A program made the position numbers and the translations under genes. A DNA stretch of 64,000 bases from an uncultured Aquimarina sp. (lineage in GTDB: Bacteria; Bacteroidota; Bacteroidia; Flavobacteriales; Flavobacteriaceae), in NCBI GenBank assembly GCA_947498815.1, contig CANMLU010000005.1, forward strand, positions 124,001 to 188,000, written 5' to 3'. Of the stretch, positions 1 through 7,658 are shown piece after piece; within the stretch, counting starts at the first letter, position 1; each line of letters opens with the position of its first letter. Below the pieces are notes generated by a model. That model was not told the origin of the DNA. It saw only the letters and a program-made list of their open reading frames with translations, and searched no databases.

Positions 1-2
1 CC

Positions 3-614
3 ACCATCGTTGATAAGCTAGATGATACCCTGCTCTATGAACGAGAAGGAAAATTCACCAAAATACTAGAAAAGCTAGACCTGGAGCGCGACGAGGCAAT
101 AGCGGGTATCCGATATGGTTTTTTGATGAACATTAATCATCATGATCCTTCAAAAAAAGTAGCCGCACAGTTATTACTAGACCATATGGAAGGATTTGGC
201 AATCGCATTACAAAACTTAACTATGAAGCCCAGAGTACGGTGCTTATTAATATTGTACAAGATTACAAAACCAAAGACGACCTAAAAATGGCTCTCAAAA
301 CCGTAGATCTTTGGGATTGGGCGCAGCAGATCGATACCACCAACGAAGCTTTTAGAACCGAGTACCAAAAACGTATCACTACAGAAAGTGCTACAGAAAA
401 AATATCGTTTACAAGCCTTAAACCTGCTGCCATTACAGCATACGATAAATTGGTTATTCGCCTTGGTGCTCTTATCGAGCTTGATGATACTGGCAAATAC
501 AATACCATCAAAAACGAACTCGACACCCTGGGCGATCGCTATGAGCAAATCGTAAAAAGACGTAAAAGCACTAATGAGGATGAACCGGTTATTGATCAGT
601 CTACAGTTATTTAA
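3..614 (+). CDS. DUF6261-like protein, 5' end cut by window edge
   Basis: The reading frame is open from base 3 to a TAA at 612-614, so the gene begins before the window. The first in-window ATG (123) is an internal Met, because coding-quality sequence continues upstream of it (for example LERDEAIAGIRYGF). The visible 203 residues are mostly charged and helical, with no signal peptide or membrane segment. The blocks LDLERDEAIAGI, LNYEAQSTVLINIV and LKTVDLWDWAQQI resemble the DUF6261 family of Bacteroidota, whose function is unknown to me. The family assignment is from memory of its pattern and was not searched. Confidence 0.6.
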   Translation, partial: TIVDKLDDTLLYEREGKFTKILEKLDLERDEAIAGIRYGFLMNINHHDPSKKVAAQLLLDHMEGFGNRITKLNYEAQSTVLINIVQDYKTKDDLKMALKTVDLWDWAQQIDTTNEAFRTEYQKRITTESATEKISFTSLKPAAITAYDKLVIRLGALIELDDTGKYNTIKNELDTLGDRYEQIVKRRKSTNEDEPVIDQSTVI

Positions 615-620
615 GAGCAT

Positions 621-716
621 CGTCACTACGAGGAAGAATGACGAAGTAGTCTGTTCATATTGACCTTGAGTTTTCATAGTAAGCAGATTACTTCGTCGTA
701 CCTACTCGCAATGACG
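621..716. repeat. REP-like imperfect inverted repeat
   Basis: The left arm (621-654) and the reverse complement of the right arm (682-716) match over about 34 bases with a few mismatches; both arms contain GACGAAGTA next to a CTG. The loop is about 27 bases. It lies directly after the stop of the DUF6261-like gene. This layout is typical of dispersed REP-type intergenic repeats. It could also fold in the transcript as a 3' stabilising structure. Confidence 0.6.
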
Positions 717-749
717 TGTTAAAAGGGTCGCAATGCTATTTATAAATAA

Positions 750-811
750 GACCTCACAGATCGATCACTGAGCTTGTCGCGGTGACCCACCTGTGAGGTC
801 TTTTCTTTTTT
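750..811 (+). terminator. Rho-independent terminator (duplicated block, copy 1)
   Basis: The stem GACCTCACAG (750-759) pairs with CTGTGAGGTC (791-800) and is followed by a T-rich run. The loop holds a second smaller hairpin around GAGCTTGTC. A near-identical terminator lies at 4619-4679. The first copy would end transcription from the DUF6261-like gene. Confidence 0.8.
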
Positions 812-884
812 CCTTCAGTTATTTCACATCTACAAATTCAGTATCTTTAACAGGTATCAATATTACTTTATAAATTTAAGGCCA

Positions 885-971
885 ATACTAAAAAATATAA
901 TAGTTTTAATCGCACTGTTTATCTCCTTTTTCGGAAACGTTAAAGTGGATACCATTGCTATTTAATCAATT
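885..971 (+). pseudogene. Decayed 5' fragment of the gene at 4753
   Basis: Translated in frame from 885, this reads like the signal peptide of the protein at 4753 (shared NII, ISFFGN and VDT), but the ATG has become ATA (885-887) and a stop TAA appears at 963-965. Similarity stops at about 971. The upstream leader and terminator are duplicated too, so this is the left edge of a segmental duplication whose remainder was lost. It is not expected to make a protein. Confidence 0.75.
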
Positions 972-1036
972 ACGTAAAAATCTAATCTTTAACTTGTGTA
1001 AACCATCTATCTTAACGAACAGTAGAGCAAAACCAT

Positions 1037-1525
1037 ATGAAAAACTTAAATCATTATGTTGCGATTTATAAAGAACAACTTGATAAAGGAGACATATTAA
1101 TCGCATATAATCAATTAGTGAAGTTTGTTATGAAATTAAGGGTAGACTTTATTAAAAGTTTGTCTGAACAGTATTCATTTACAGGTATTCTTCACGGATA
1201 TATGGACTATACATATTTCTACTATTCGAATGAGTTTTTAAAAAGTAAAAAGCTAAAATTAGGATTAGTATTAAATCATTCTGAAATGAGATTTGAGATT
1301 TGGCTCTTAGGAAATACTATATCTATTCAAAAAAAATATTGGGACTTACTAAAAGAGTCTACATGGAACAAAGACAGAAAAGAAATGCCCAAATATTCGA
1401 TTTTGGAAGCAGTACTCGAAAACAAACCAGATTTTGACAACTTGCCACAGCTATCGCAAAAGATTGAAAACAAATTGATTGAAATATCTGATGAAATTAT
1501 AATTGCGATTAAAAAATTGAATTGA
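1037..1525 (+). CDS. DUF7000-like cytosolic protein
   Basis: This is a 162-residue soluble protein without signal peptide or membrane helices. The N-terminus (NHYVAIYKEQLDKGDILIAYN), the central GYMDYTYFYY block, and KLGLVLNHSEMRFEIWLLG followed by a KYW motif match my memory of DUF7000, a family of unknown function in Bacteroidota and Firmicutes. The mixed aromatic/charged pattern suggests a compact alpha/beta fold. It lies 39 bases upstream of a SigZ-like sigma factor on the same strand, so co-transcription is likely, and it may be functionally linked to that sigma factor. No catalytic residues can be named. Confidence 0.65.
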   Translation: MKNLNHYVAIYKEQLDKGDILIAYNQLVKFVMKLRVDFIKSLSEQYSFTGILHGYMDYTYFYYSNEFLKSKKLKLGLVLNHSEMRFEIWLLGNTISIQKKYWDLLKESTWNKDRKEMPKYSILEAVLENKPDFDNLPQLSQKIENKLIEISDEIIIAIKKLN

Positions 1526-1564
1526 AAAATAAACCAACACCCACACGGTGTATAAAATAAAATT

Positions 1565-2095
1565 GTGAAAACTGAAATTAATACTATTTGGATTGATCTA
1601 AATGAAGAACTTTATAAGTTCATTCTTGGAAAAGTAAAAGATGAACAAACATCAAAAGATATTCATCAAGAGGTTTTTTTGAAAATTCAAACCAAGATTC
1701 ATCAATTAAAACACACTTCCAAACTCACATCTTGGGTTTACCAAATTACGAGGAATACCATTATTGACTACTTTAGAAAAGTAAACAATAAAAGTATATC
1801 AATAAATGATTTAGATATTCCAGAAATAGAAACTAATAATTTTGATTACTCAAATTTAACAAACTGTATCAATCAAAAAATAGAAAGCCTTTCCTCTCTG
1901 TATAAAGAAGCAATTATTTTAACATCTTTTAAAAAATACTCTCAAAAAGAACTAGCAGAACATTTAAAAATCTCATATTCTGGAACGAAATCAAGAGTTC
2001 AAAAAGCCAAAAAAATTCTAAAAGAAAATATTTTAGATTGCCCAAATGTAGAATCCGATAGCACAGGTAAATTAATAGGCTTTGAAAATAATTAA
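1565..2095 (+). CDS. sigZ: RNA polymerase ECF-type sigma factor, SigZ-like
   Basis: This 176-residue protein is the usual length of SigZ-type sigma factors. Region 2 is seen around residues 10-75 (KDIHQEVFLKIQTKI, then SWVYQITRNTIIDYFRK). Region 4 is at about 105-150 (SLSSLYKEAIILT, then SQKELAEHLKISYSGTKSRVQKAK), a helix-turn-helix. A cysteine-containing tail (DCPNVESDSTGKLIGFENN) follows, as in SigZ relatives. The start is GTG; no better ATG is present. No anti-sigma factor is adjacent. The upstream partner is the DUF7000-like gene and PhzF follows 62 bases later. Its target promoters cannot be read from the sequence. Confidence 0.8.
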   Translation: MKTEINTIWIDLNEELYKFILGKVKDEQTSKDIHQEVFLKIQTKIHQLKHTSKLTSWVYQITRNTIIDYFRKVNNKSISINDLDIPEIETNNFDYSNLTNCINQKIESLSSLYKEAIILTSFKKYSQKELAEHLKISYSGTKSRVQKAKKILKENILDCPNVESDSTGKLIGFENN

Positions 2096-2157
2096 AATTA
2101 ACTACGTCTTTTTTTGACTAATATCGTCCACCTTATATAACCTATAAAAAAATAAAA

Positions 2158-3039
2158 ATGGACAGTTCAAAAATAATAGTTAAAGTGCAAATCCTTAACG
2201 CTTTTGCAGAAAATGGAAAAGGTGGCAATCCAGCAGGTGTCGTTTTAAACGCAGATGAGTTATCCGACAAAAACAAGCTCGAGATCTCTAAAAAAGTAGG
2301 TTTGTCTGAAACCGCTTTTGTTTCAAAATCTAAAACAGCAGACTTTAAATTAGATTTCTTCACTCCAAACAAACAAATAGCACATTGTGGACACGCCACA
2401 GTAGCGACGTTTTCTTATTTAAAACAAATAGGTGCCCTCAAAAATGATAGTTCTTCAAAAGAAACTATAGATGGAAAACGAAAAATAGAAATAATTGGTG
2501 ATTTAGCATTTATGGAACAATTGGCTCCAAAATATATTGACGTAAGCCATAAAGAAAGTGTCATTCTAAAATCATTGGGATTAAAGAAAACGGACCTTAT
2601 TTCGAATGCGCCAATTCACTTAGTAAACACAGGAAATTCATTTATACTCGTTCCTGTTAAAAGCAATGAAATTTTAAAGAATGTAATTCCTGATTTTGAC
2701 TTGATAAGCGAAGTTAGTGATGAATTTGATTTAATTGGTTATTATGTGTTTTCTACCAATACAGAATATGACGCTACTTCAAGGATGTTTGGTCCTCGTT
2801 ACGGAATATTGGAAGAGTCCGGTACAGGAATGGCGGCAGGACCACTTGCATGTTATTTATTTGATATATTAAAAATTAAGAAAAAGAGTTTTAACATTCA
2901 ACAAGGTAACTATATGAAAGAACCTTCACCAAGTTTGATTATCACAAACTTGCGAATCGAAAAGGGAGAAATAAAGGACCTAATGGCTGGTGGAAAAGGA
3001 ATTCTAAATAGACAATTAGATATTGAAATAAGCGTCTAA
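2158..3039 (+). CDS. PhzF-family isomerase/epimerase
   Basis: The protein has 293 residues, the normal length for PhzF/DapF-fold enzymes. Visible signatures are GNPAGVV near residue 24, GLSETAFVSK near 48 (its Glu is the family's catalytic base), FFTPNKQIAHCGHATVATF near 68-86, and EESGTGMAAGPLACYL near 220-235. PhzF of phenazine synthesis isomerises a dihydro-hydroxyanthranilate, but most homologs outside phenazine clusters have unknown substrates, and no phenazine genes are here. It is cytosolic, with no signal peptide. The spacing would allow transcription with the sigma factor upstream. Confidence 0.85.
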   Translation: MDSSKIIVKVQILNAFAENGKGGNPAGVVLNADELSDKNKLEISKKVGLSETAFVSKSKTADFKLDFFTPNKQIAHCGHATVATFSYLKQIGALKNDSSSKETIDGKRKIEIIGDLAFMEQLAPKYIDVSHKESVILKSLGLKKTDLISNAPIHLVNTGNSFILVPVKSNEILKNVIPDFDLISEVSDEFDLIGYYVFSTNTEYDATSRMFGPRYGILEESGTGMAAGPLACYLFDILKIKKKSFNIQQGNYMKEPSPSLIITNLRIEKGEIKDLMAGGKGILNRQLDIEISV

Positions 3040-3065
3040 AGCCAGCACATAACTCCCAATCACGC

Positions 3066-3130
3066 AGATATGTAATCCATGCTTGATAAACTTTTATGCT
3101 ACACTCGGATTACAAATCCGAGTGATCGAA
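3066..3130. repeat. Dispersed palindromic repeat, copy 1
   Basis: This block of about 65 bases ends in a perfect hairpin: CACTCGGATT (3103-3112) pairs with AATCCGAGTG (3115-3124). A very similar block lies at 4535-4595, sharing GTAATCC, GTGCTT-like and CTTTTATGC elements before the same hairpin and the following ATCGAA. The two copies flank the gene at 3260. It is probably a REP-like or small non-autonomous element. Confidence 0.65.
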
Positions 3131-3259
3131 CTGCCAAAGGTTTTTCTAAATGAAATTAAATATGTGATGTAAAAACCAATTACCAACAATGCATAAGAAC
3201 CACGTTAGCCTATATCGCAAAAAGAGTAACAAAACCAAATTTGATTCGTCCTACCTAGT

Positions 3260-4477
3260 ATGATTAGACCTTATACATTTATTATTTCTGCTATTGTCTT
3301 ATTATTTTCAATTGTAGTTTCTGCACAAAGTGATCACAAAACTATTACGGGTCAAATTTTAGACAAAGAAAATAACCATCCTATTGTATTTGCATCTATA
3401 TACTTAAAAGGAGAAGCAATAGGCACGGCTTCAAACGAAGACGGTAATTTTATTTTTCATGTTTCGAATATCAGTGGTTCAAATACTATCATAATATCTA
3501 GTTTGGGGTATGGGTCTATTGAGAAAAAAATTGATGATCTTATTGATCATCAAGTTATATTTTTAAGCTCAAAAGTGAATAGCCTTGATGAAGTTATAAT
3601 CACATCAACGAAAAAGAAAAAACTAACTGCAAAACAAATTGTAAAAAAAGCATATAAAGAAATTGATAAAAATTATCCTACTCAACCCTATATTCTTGAA
3701 GGGTTTGTTAGAGATCTTCAAAAAGAAGACAATACCTATGTAGAATTTCTTGAATGTGCGGCAAAATTCTATAATCAAGCTCATAATGTATCAATAGAGC
3801 CTACTGTAGAATTAGTAGAAATAAGAAATAGCTACATCGCACAAAAAAATCTTTGGAATGAACAATGGGAACGAAAAAATTCAATTATCGATTTAATCGA
3901 AGATGATTTTATCCGATTCGATTATGGGCCTATTAAAGGTAAAGGGGGCTGGACATATGTTATAGAAGATATTTTGCCTTATAATAATAAGTATGTATAC
4001 AAAATAATAGGAACAGATACACCTTTTCAAAATGCAATACTCTATATAGACACAGCATCTTTTGCTTTTGTGAGAATGGAACTTACGAGAACTTCTCACA
4101 ATGGAAAATCCTGGAAAAGAAGACTAAGTAATGGCCAACAACAAATGTATTATAATGTCATTTTTGAATACCAGGAGTATAACGATAAAATGTATCTAAA
4201 ATATCAAAAAGAGGAAGATACATGGGAGATATATGACACCAAAGATCCCAATAAATTGCTATTTATTAAACACCCAAAAAAGGAATTATTTATCAACAAA
4301 ATAGTCGTGGATAACATAGAAAAATATCCTTTTCAACAAAATATGGAAATCGGAAGTAGCCTCGAAAATCAATCAAAAGAATATAATGCAAAATTTTGGT
4401 CAAACTATAATGCTCCTAAAGAAACAAAGGAAATCAGTAAAATAGAACAATACTTAAAAGAGCGTACCAAGCATTAG
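3260..4477 (+). CDS. Secreted carboxypeptidase-like regulatory domain protein
   Basis: The protein has 405 residues. An N-terminal signal peptide (hydrophobic core IISAIVLLFSIVVSA, cleavage before QSD) is followed by a CarboxypepD_reg-like beta-sandwich at about 28-115 (TITGQILDKENNHPIVFASI, SNEDGNFIF, ISSLGYGS, LDEVIITS). The segment LTAKQIVKKAYKEIDKNYP at about 120 introduces a larger domain rich in beta strands. This layout is found in Bacteroidota envelope proteins, often called DUF5686-like, of unknown function. The gene at 19629 is a paralog with the same LTAKQIV-NYP junction. It stands alone between two copies of a palindromic repeat. Confidence 0.75.
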   Translation: MIRPYTFIISAIVLLFSIVVSAQSDHKTITGQILDKENNHPIVFASIYLKGEAIGTASNEDGNFIFHVSNISGSNTIIISSLGYGSIEKKIDDLIDHQVIFLSSKVNSLDEVIITSTKKKKLTAKQIVKKAYKEIDKNYPTQPYILEGFVRDLQKEDNTYVEFLECAAKFYNQAHNVSIEPTVELVEIRNSYIAQKNLWNEQWERKNSIIDLIEDDFIRFDYGPIKGKGGWTYVIEDILPYNNKYVYKIIGTDTPFQNAILYIDTASFAFVRMELTRTSHNGKSWKRRLSNGQQQMYYNVIFEYQEYNDKMYLKYQKEEDTWEIYDTKDPNKLLFIKHPKKELFINKIVVDNIEKYPFQQNMEIGSSLENQSKEYNAKFWSNYNAPKETKEISKIEQYLKERTKH

Positions 4478-4534
4478 AAATCACAAAAAGCGACAAAATC
4501 CGAACCATCGAATAACTTTCATTCCGATCATGTA

Positions 4535-4595
4535 GATTCGTAATCCGTGCTTACAAAACTTTTATGCCACTCGGATTACAAATCCGAGTGATCGA
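4535..4595. repeat. Dispersed palindromic repeat, copy 2
   Basis: Second copy of the block at 3066-3130. The hairpin is CACTCGGATT (4568-4577) with AATCCGAGTG (4581-4590). It abuts the duplicated terminator block that starts at 4597, so the two repeat types lie end to end. Confidence 0.65.
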
Positions 4596-4596
4596 A

Positions 4597-4752
4597 TCGC
4601 AATGCTATTTATAAATAAGACCTCACAGATCGATCACTGAGCTTGTCGAAGTGATCACCTGTGGGGTCTTTTCTTTTTCCCTTCAGTTCTTTCGCATCCA
4701 CAAATTCAGTATATTTAATAGATATCAATACTACTTTATAAAATTAATATCA
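4597..4752. repeat. Duplicated leader/terminator block, copy 2
   Basis: Bases 4597-4839 align by eye with 728-971. The first 52 bases are identical, the hairpin loop differs, and the leader before the ATG at 4753 is diverged but clearly related (shared TATTT-A-AGATATCAATA-like and TACTTTATAAA stretches). This copy is intact and runs into a full-length gene, so it is probably the source or the better-kept copy. Confidence 0.75.
4619..4679 (+). terminator. Rho-independent terminator (duplicated block, copy 2)
   Basis: GACCTCACAG (4619-4628) pairs with CTGTGGGGTC (4659-4668; one G-U-type mismatch), followed by TTTTCTTTTT. The inner stem GATCACTGAGC/GAAGTGATC extends the structure. It would end transcription coming from the gene at 3260. 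Confidence 0.75.
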
Positions 4753-5277
4753 ATGTTAAAAAATATAATCGTTTCAATCGTACTGTCTATCTCCTTTTTC
4801 GGAAACGCTCAAGTAGATACCGTTGCTGTTAAATCAATTGAGGGCATCACCAATAAAATGATAGCCTTAATATCAGGAGAAAAAGATGAACCCAGAAATT
4901 GGGATGAATATAGAAACTTGTTTTTGCCAACGGCTCAGAAAATCTCTATTAACCGTAAAGCACCGCCAAAAAAACAAGTGAGAGTTATGAATTTGGAAGA
5001 GTTTGTAAGAAATGTAGGTCCTTTGTACAAAAAAAATGGTTTTGACGAAATAGCCATAGGATTAACCATTAATGAATTCAATGGAATCGCAAACGTTTTT
5101 CAGAGTTTTTATTGTAAAAACCTTATCGGAACCTATGAAAAGAGAGGCATAAATAGTTATCAATTAGTATATGCAGAAAACAGATGGTGGATAGCAAGCA
5201 CTACATTCACTAATGAAACTGACGATAACAAAATACCAAACAACTATCTCAACAAAGAGTATCAAACCAAAAATTAA
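4753..5277 (+). CDS. Small secreted protein, NTF2/SnoaL-like fold suspected
   Basis: The ATG at 4753 was chosen because it starts a proper signal peptide (MLKNIIVSIVLSISFFGNAQ); the in-frame Met 102 bases upstream would place the terminator inside the gene. The mature protein is about 155 residues: SIEGITNKMIALISGEKDEPRNW, then a LFLPTAQ segment, then strands ending in YQLVYAENRWWIASTTFTNE. The helix-then-sheet order and the ENRWWIASTTF ending recall DUF4440/SnoaL-type NTF2 proteins of Bacteroidota. No catalytic residues can be assigned. A decayed 5' copy lies at 885-971. Confidence 0.6.
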   Translation: MLKNIIVSIVLSISFFGNAQVDTVAVKSIEGITNKMIALISGEKDEPRNWDEYRNLFLPTAQKISINRKAPPKKQVRVMNLEEFVRNVGPLYKKNGFDEIAIGLTINEFNGIANVFQSFYCKNLIGTYEKRGINSYQLVYAENRWWIASTTFTNETDDNKIPNNYLNKEYQTKN

Positions 5278-5392
5278 ATATTCGTAACAAAGCATTACAA
5301 AAAATGCCATGGAGCCGGTCTTGATTACCGGAAACACATCACTTTAAAAGTTTGATTTCGTATTTTTAATACCTACGGAATCATTATCAATC

Positions 5393-6193
5393 ATGAAACG
5401 CATTCACGCATTCGAGTTTGAAGATCTATCTTGGTTTCCTAAGAGCTTGCGAAACTACATAACCGATTTCTTACAATTTGGGGCCAACGCATTTGATATC
5501 TATAAAAGTGTAGTTCCGATAATAAACAAAGGGATTAAAAGTGCCGGTAATGATACCATCATTGATATCGCTTCTGGTGGTGGGGGTGGATGGTTAAAAC
5601 TTACAGAACATATAAGAAAAGAACATTCGGATTTAAAGGTCGTTCTCACTGATTTTTACCCAAACCTGGAGGCTTTCAATAGTACAGAATCCAAAATGCC
5701 GCACGTATTTGAGTGTATTGAACATCCAGTTAATGCCATGAACGTTCCAGCAGAGTTAAAAGGTTTTAGGACGATGTTCTTATCGCTACATCATTTTAAA
5801 CCTAAAGATGCAAAGGCTATTCTACAAAATGCAGTGGATACAAACCAACCCATTGGGATTTTTGAAGCGCAACAACGTGATATCAAAAGCATGATCCCCA
5901 TGTTGCTCTCTCCTATTTCTGTATTGCTTATGACTCCTTTTATCAGACCATTTAAGCTTGGCCGATTACTATTTACGTATATAATACCCATACTTCCTTT
6001 GCTTGTATTATGGGACGGAGTGATTTCTGTAATAAGAACGTATACGACAAAAGAACTTAACCAAATGATTTCAGAATTGGATCAGGGCGATCTCTTTGAT
6101 TGGAAGGTTGGTTTATCGAAAGGAAAACCCAGTCAAATTTTATACCTTATAGGAATACCAAAAACAAAATCGTCTTCACATCCCAAAACATGA
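5393..6193 (+). CDS. SAM-dependent methyltransferase-like protein
   Basis: This 266-residue protein has a class I methyltransferase-like core. The glycine-rich motif I is DIASGGGGGWLKL at about residue 58, motif II contains VVLTDFYPN near 83-91, and FRTMFLSLHHF near 122 is the expected post-strand-4 segment. Residues 165-205 are strongly hydrophobic (MLLSPISVLLMTPF, LLFTYIIPILPLLVLW), suggesting membrane association, which is unusual for small-molecule methyltransferases. The C-terminus (GKPSQILYLIGIPK) forms the last strands. The substrate is unknown. It is a single gene without close partners. Confidence 0.65.
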   Translation: MKRIHAFEFEDLSWFPKSLRNYITDFLQFGANAFDIYKSVVPIINKGIKSAGNDTIIDIASGGGGGWLKLTEHIRKEHSDLKVVLTDFYPNLEAFNSTESKMPHVFECIEHPVNAMNVPAELKGFRTMFLSLHHFKPKDAKAILQNAVDTNQPIGIFEAQQRDIKSMIPMLLSPISVLLMTPFIRPFKLGRLLFTYIIPILPLLVLWDGVISVIRTYTTKELNQMISELDQGDLFDWKVGLSKGKPSQILYLIGIPKTKSSSHPKT

Positions 6194-6691
6194 ATTATTG
6201 AACGGTATATTTGTATAAAAATCATCTTAAAAAACCAAAATCAGACCTAAAATTGGCTCCAAATAGTGCCGAAAATTATCAAGTCAATTTTATAATCCAA
6301 TGATTCATGATAAGATGAAATGAATACATCTCAAATTTTAAATAATTACCAGTAAAATCTATTTTTTAATATGAAAAATATAAAAATGAATCAAAAATAG
6401 GCTCTAATGTTACCAAATTATTAACAATTAACATTTTTGATACAAAATTAGGGTTAGCAATTTCTCAACAAAACACTTCAAAAATTGCATAAAATTCATT
6501 GGTATTCTTTCATCTGTTATCTATTTCAGAAAGCTTCTCTTGTTTTCATTATTGACCTCTCAAGTTACCTTTTTTTAAACTGTTAATTCGTGAGCAATTC
6601 GTTACAAAAACTTTAAGATTTTGCCTTGGTTTTTTACATACATTTGCCCTCGATTTTAACAAACAAAACAAATACGCAAAAATCAAAACCA
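6194..6691. other. Gene-free AT-rich stretch
   Basis: These 498 bases are very AT-rich, with stops in all frames and no ORF of note. The only sites I can support are a TAnnTTTG box (6639-6646) and the leader of the lipoprotein gene at 6692. I saw no hairpin with a T tract to end the methyltransferase transcript. Confidence 0.6.
6639..6646 (+). promoter_or_regulatory. Candidate -7 box TACATTTG
   Basis: TACATTTG fits the Bacteroidota -7 consensus TAnnTTTG and lies 46 bases before the ATG at 6692. A TTG at 6621-6623 is 15 bases upstream, slightly closer than the usual 17-23, so the -33 element is uncertain. Confidence 0.5.
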
Positions 6692-6868
6692 ATGAAAAAA
6701 TTAACATTCCTACTTGTAATCGCTGTTGCACTTTTTTCTTGTGAAGCTGAATCTTTTAACGAATCAGTAACGAATCAAGAAAGCAACCCTACAGAAAACA
6801 CACCTACTGATGTTACTGACGAAGTGATTGACACTTTTGATGACACATCAAAAGGTTTAAATAATTAA
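6692..6868 (+). CDS. Small acidic lipoprotein (58 aa)
   Basis: The ATG at 6692 begins a lipoprotein signal (MKKLTFLLVIAVALFSCEAE, predicted lipid-bearing Cys at residue 16). An upstream in-frame Met would put the signal in the middle of the protein. The mature part is about 42 residues, acidic and rich in Ser/Thr/Asn, with no cysteine or aromatic core, so it is probably disordered. A TAnnTTTG box precedes it and a clear terminator follows at 6958, marking a single-gene unit. The function is unknown. Confidence 0.7.
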   Translation: MKKLTFLLVIAVALFSCEAESFNESVTNQESNPTENTPTDVTDEVIDTFDDTSKGLNN

Positions 6869-6957
6869 TGTATAGAGAAATCTATAGAACAAATAGCCCT
6901 CTTTGACAGTTTATAGAGTTAGCCCAAAATAAAATAAAGAGTCTATTACCACAAAAG

Positions 6958-6981
6958 GAAGCCCACGGGCTTCTTTTTTTA
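6958..6981 (+). terminator. Rho-independent terminator
   Basis: GAAGCCC (6958-6964) pairs with GGGCTTC (6967-6973) and is followed by seven T. It lies 90 bases after the stop of the small lipoprotein gene. Confidence 0.8.
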
Positions 6982-7025
6982 TTCATACTTTTTCTAGTTA
7001 TATTTAGAACTATTAATAGCATGTT

Positions 7026-7538
7026 ATGAATAAAGTAAACACTATCCTCTTTTTTCTTTTACTATATATAGGAACCGGAACCATTCAAGTTATGGGCCAA
7101 ACCAATGTAGATGATAAATATCGAGAGTTTGATTTTTGGGTTGGCGAATGGACCGTATATAAGCACGATACTGACTCTGTTGTGGGTAAAAGTAAGATTG
7201 AACGTATCGTAGATGGAAAAGTGATTAAAGAAACCTATCATTCTTCAAATTCCAAATATCATGGCACCAGCTTAAATAAATACAATCCAAGAACCGACCA
7301 ATGGGAACAGTTTTGGGTTGATAACGGAGGGTTGACTCTGCATATAAAAGGTAATATTGAAGAAAGCAAGATGGTTTTGCAAAATCAAATTACCACCAAA
7401 GAAGGTATCGTATCCAACAAAATCAAATGGCAAAAAAATGAAGATGGTACCGTAAGGCAAACCTGGTATCAAAGCAAGGACGACGGACAAAATTGGACTG
7501 CCGTTTTTGATGGAGATTATAAAAAGATCCCAAAATAG
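7026..7538 (+). CDS. Secreted DUF1579-like protein
   Basis: This 170-residue protein has a signal peptide (hydrophobic core TILFFLLLYIGTGTIQVMG, cleavage near Gln25). The mature part opens with REFDFWVGEWTVYKHD, the hallmark start of DUF1579-type beta-barrel proteins. Further strands are KIERIVDGKVIKETYH, WEQFWVDNGG and GTVRQTWYQSKDDGQNW. The fold is lipocalin-like and the role in Bacteroidota is unknown. It stands alone; the kinase gene begins 120 bases later on the same strand. Confidence 0.7.
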   Translation: MNKVNTILFFLLLYIGTGTIQVMGQTNVDDKYREFDFWVGEWTVYKHDTDSVVGKSKIERIVDGKVIKETYHSSNSKYHGTSLNKYNPRTDQWEQFWVDNGGLTLHIKGNIEESKMVLQNQITTKEGIVSNKIKWQKNEDGTVRQTWYQSKDDGQNWTAVFDGDYKKIPK

Positions 7539-7658
7539 GTTATAAAAAACAGCTATAACAATTCTTATTTTTTTAGTACCTTAGAATAATAATTACTCAT
7601 ACAACCATTGTCAAAATAGTTTTTAGTCAGTCTTTTATAAAAATTAAACTATTTTTTT

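Larger units (their letters stand above)
615..1036. other. Gene-free stretch with inverted repeat, terminator and gene remnant
   Basis: This 422-base gap holds three things, listed separately: an imperfect inverted repeat (621-716), a strong terminator (750-811) and a decayed copy of the beginning of the gene at 4753 (about 885-971). From about 728 to 971 it aligns by eye with 4597-4839, including 52 identical bases at its left end. The last 65 bases before the ATG at 1037 show no clear promoter box. Confidence 0.7.

Noticed and set aside
282-677. Reverse frame opposite the DUF6261-like gene
   Set aside because: It is antisense to a coding frame and extends into an inverted repeat; no domain is visible.
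615-1036. CRISPR array suspected from repeated motifs
   Set aside because: There is only one inverted pair and a duplicated block, with no regular spacer pattern; it is a repeat plus segmental duplication.
2158-3039. Part of a phenazine biosynthesis cluster
   Set aside because: Only the PhzF-like gene is present; no phzA-G partners occur in the window.
6194-6691. Small RNA gene
   Set aside because: The region has only one promoter-like box, which belongs to the gene at 6692, and no structured element with a terminator.
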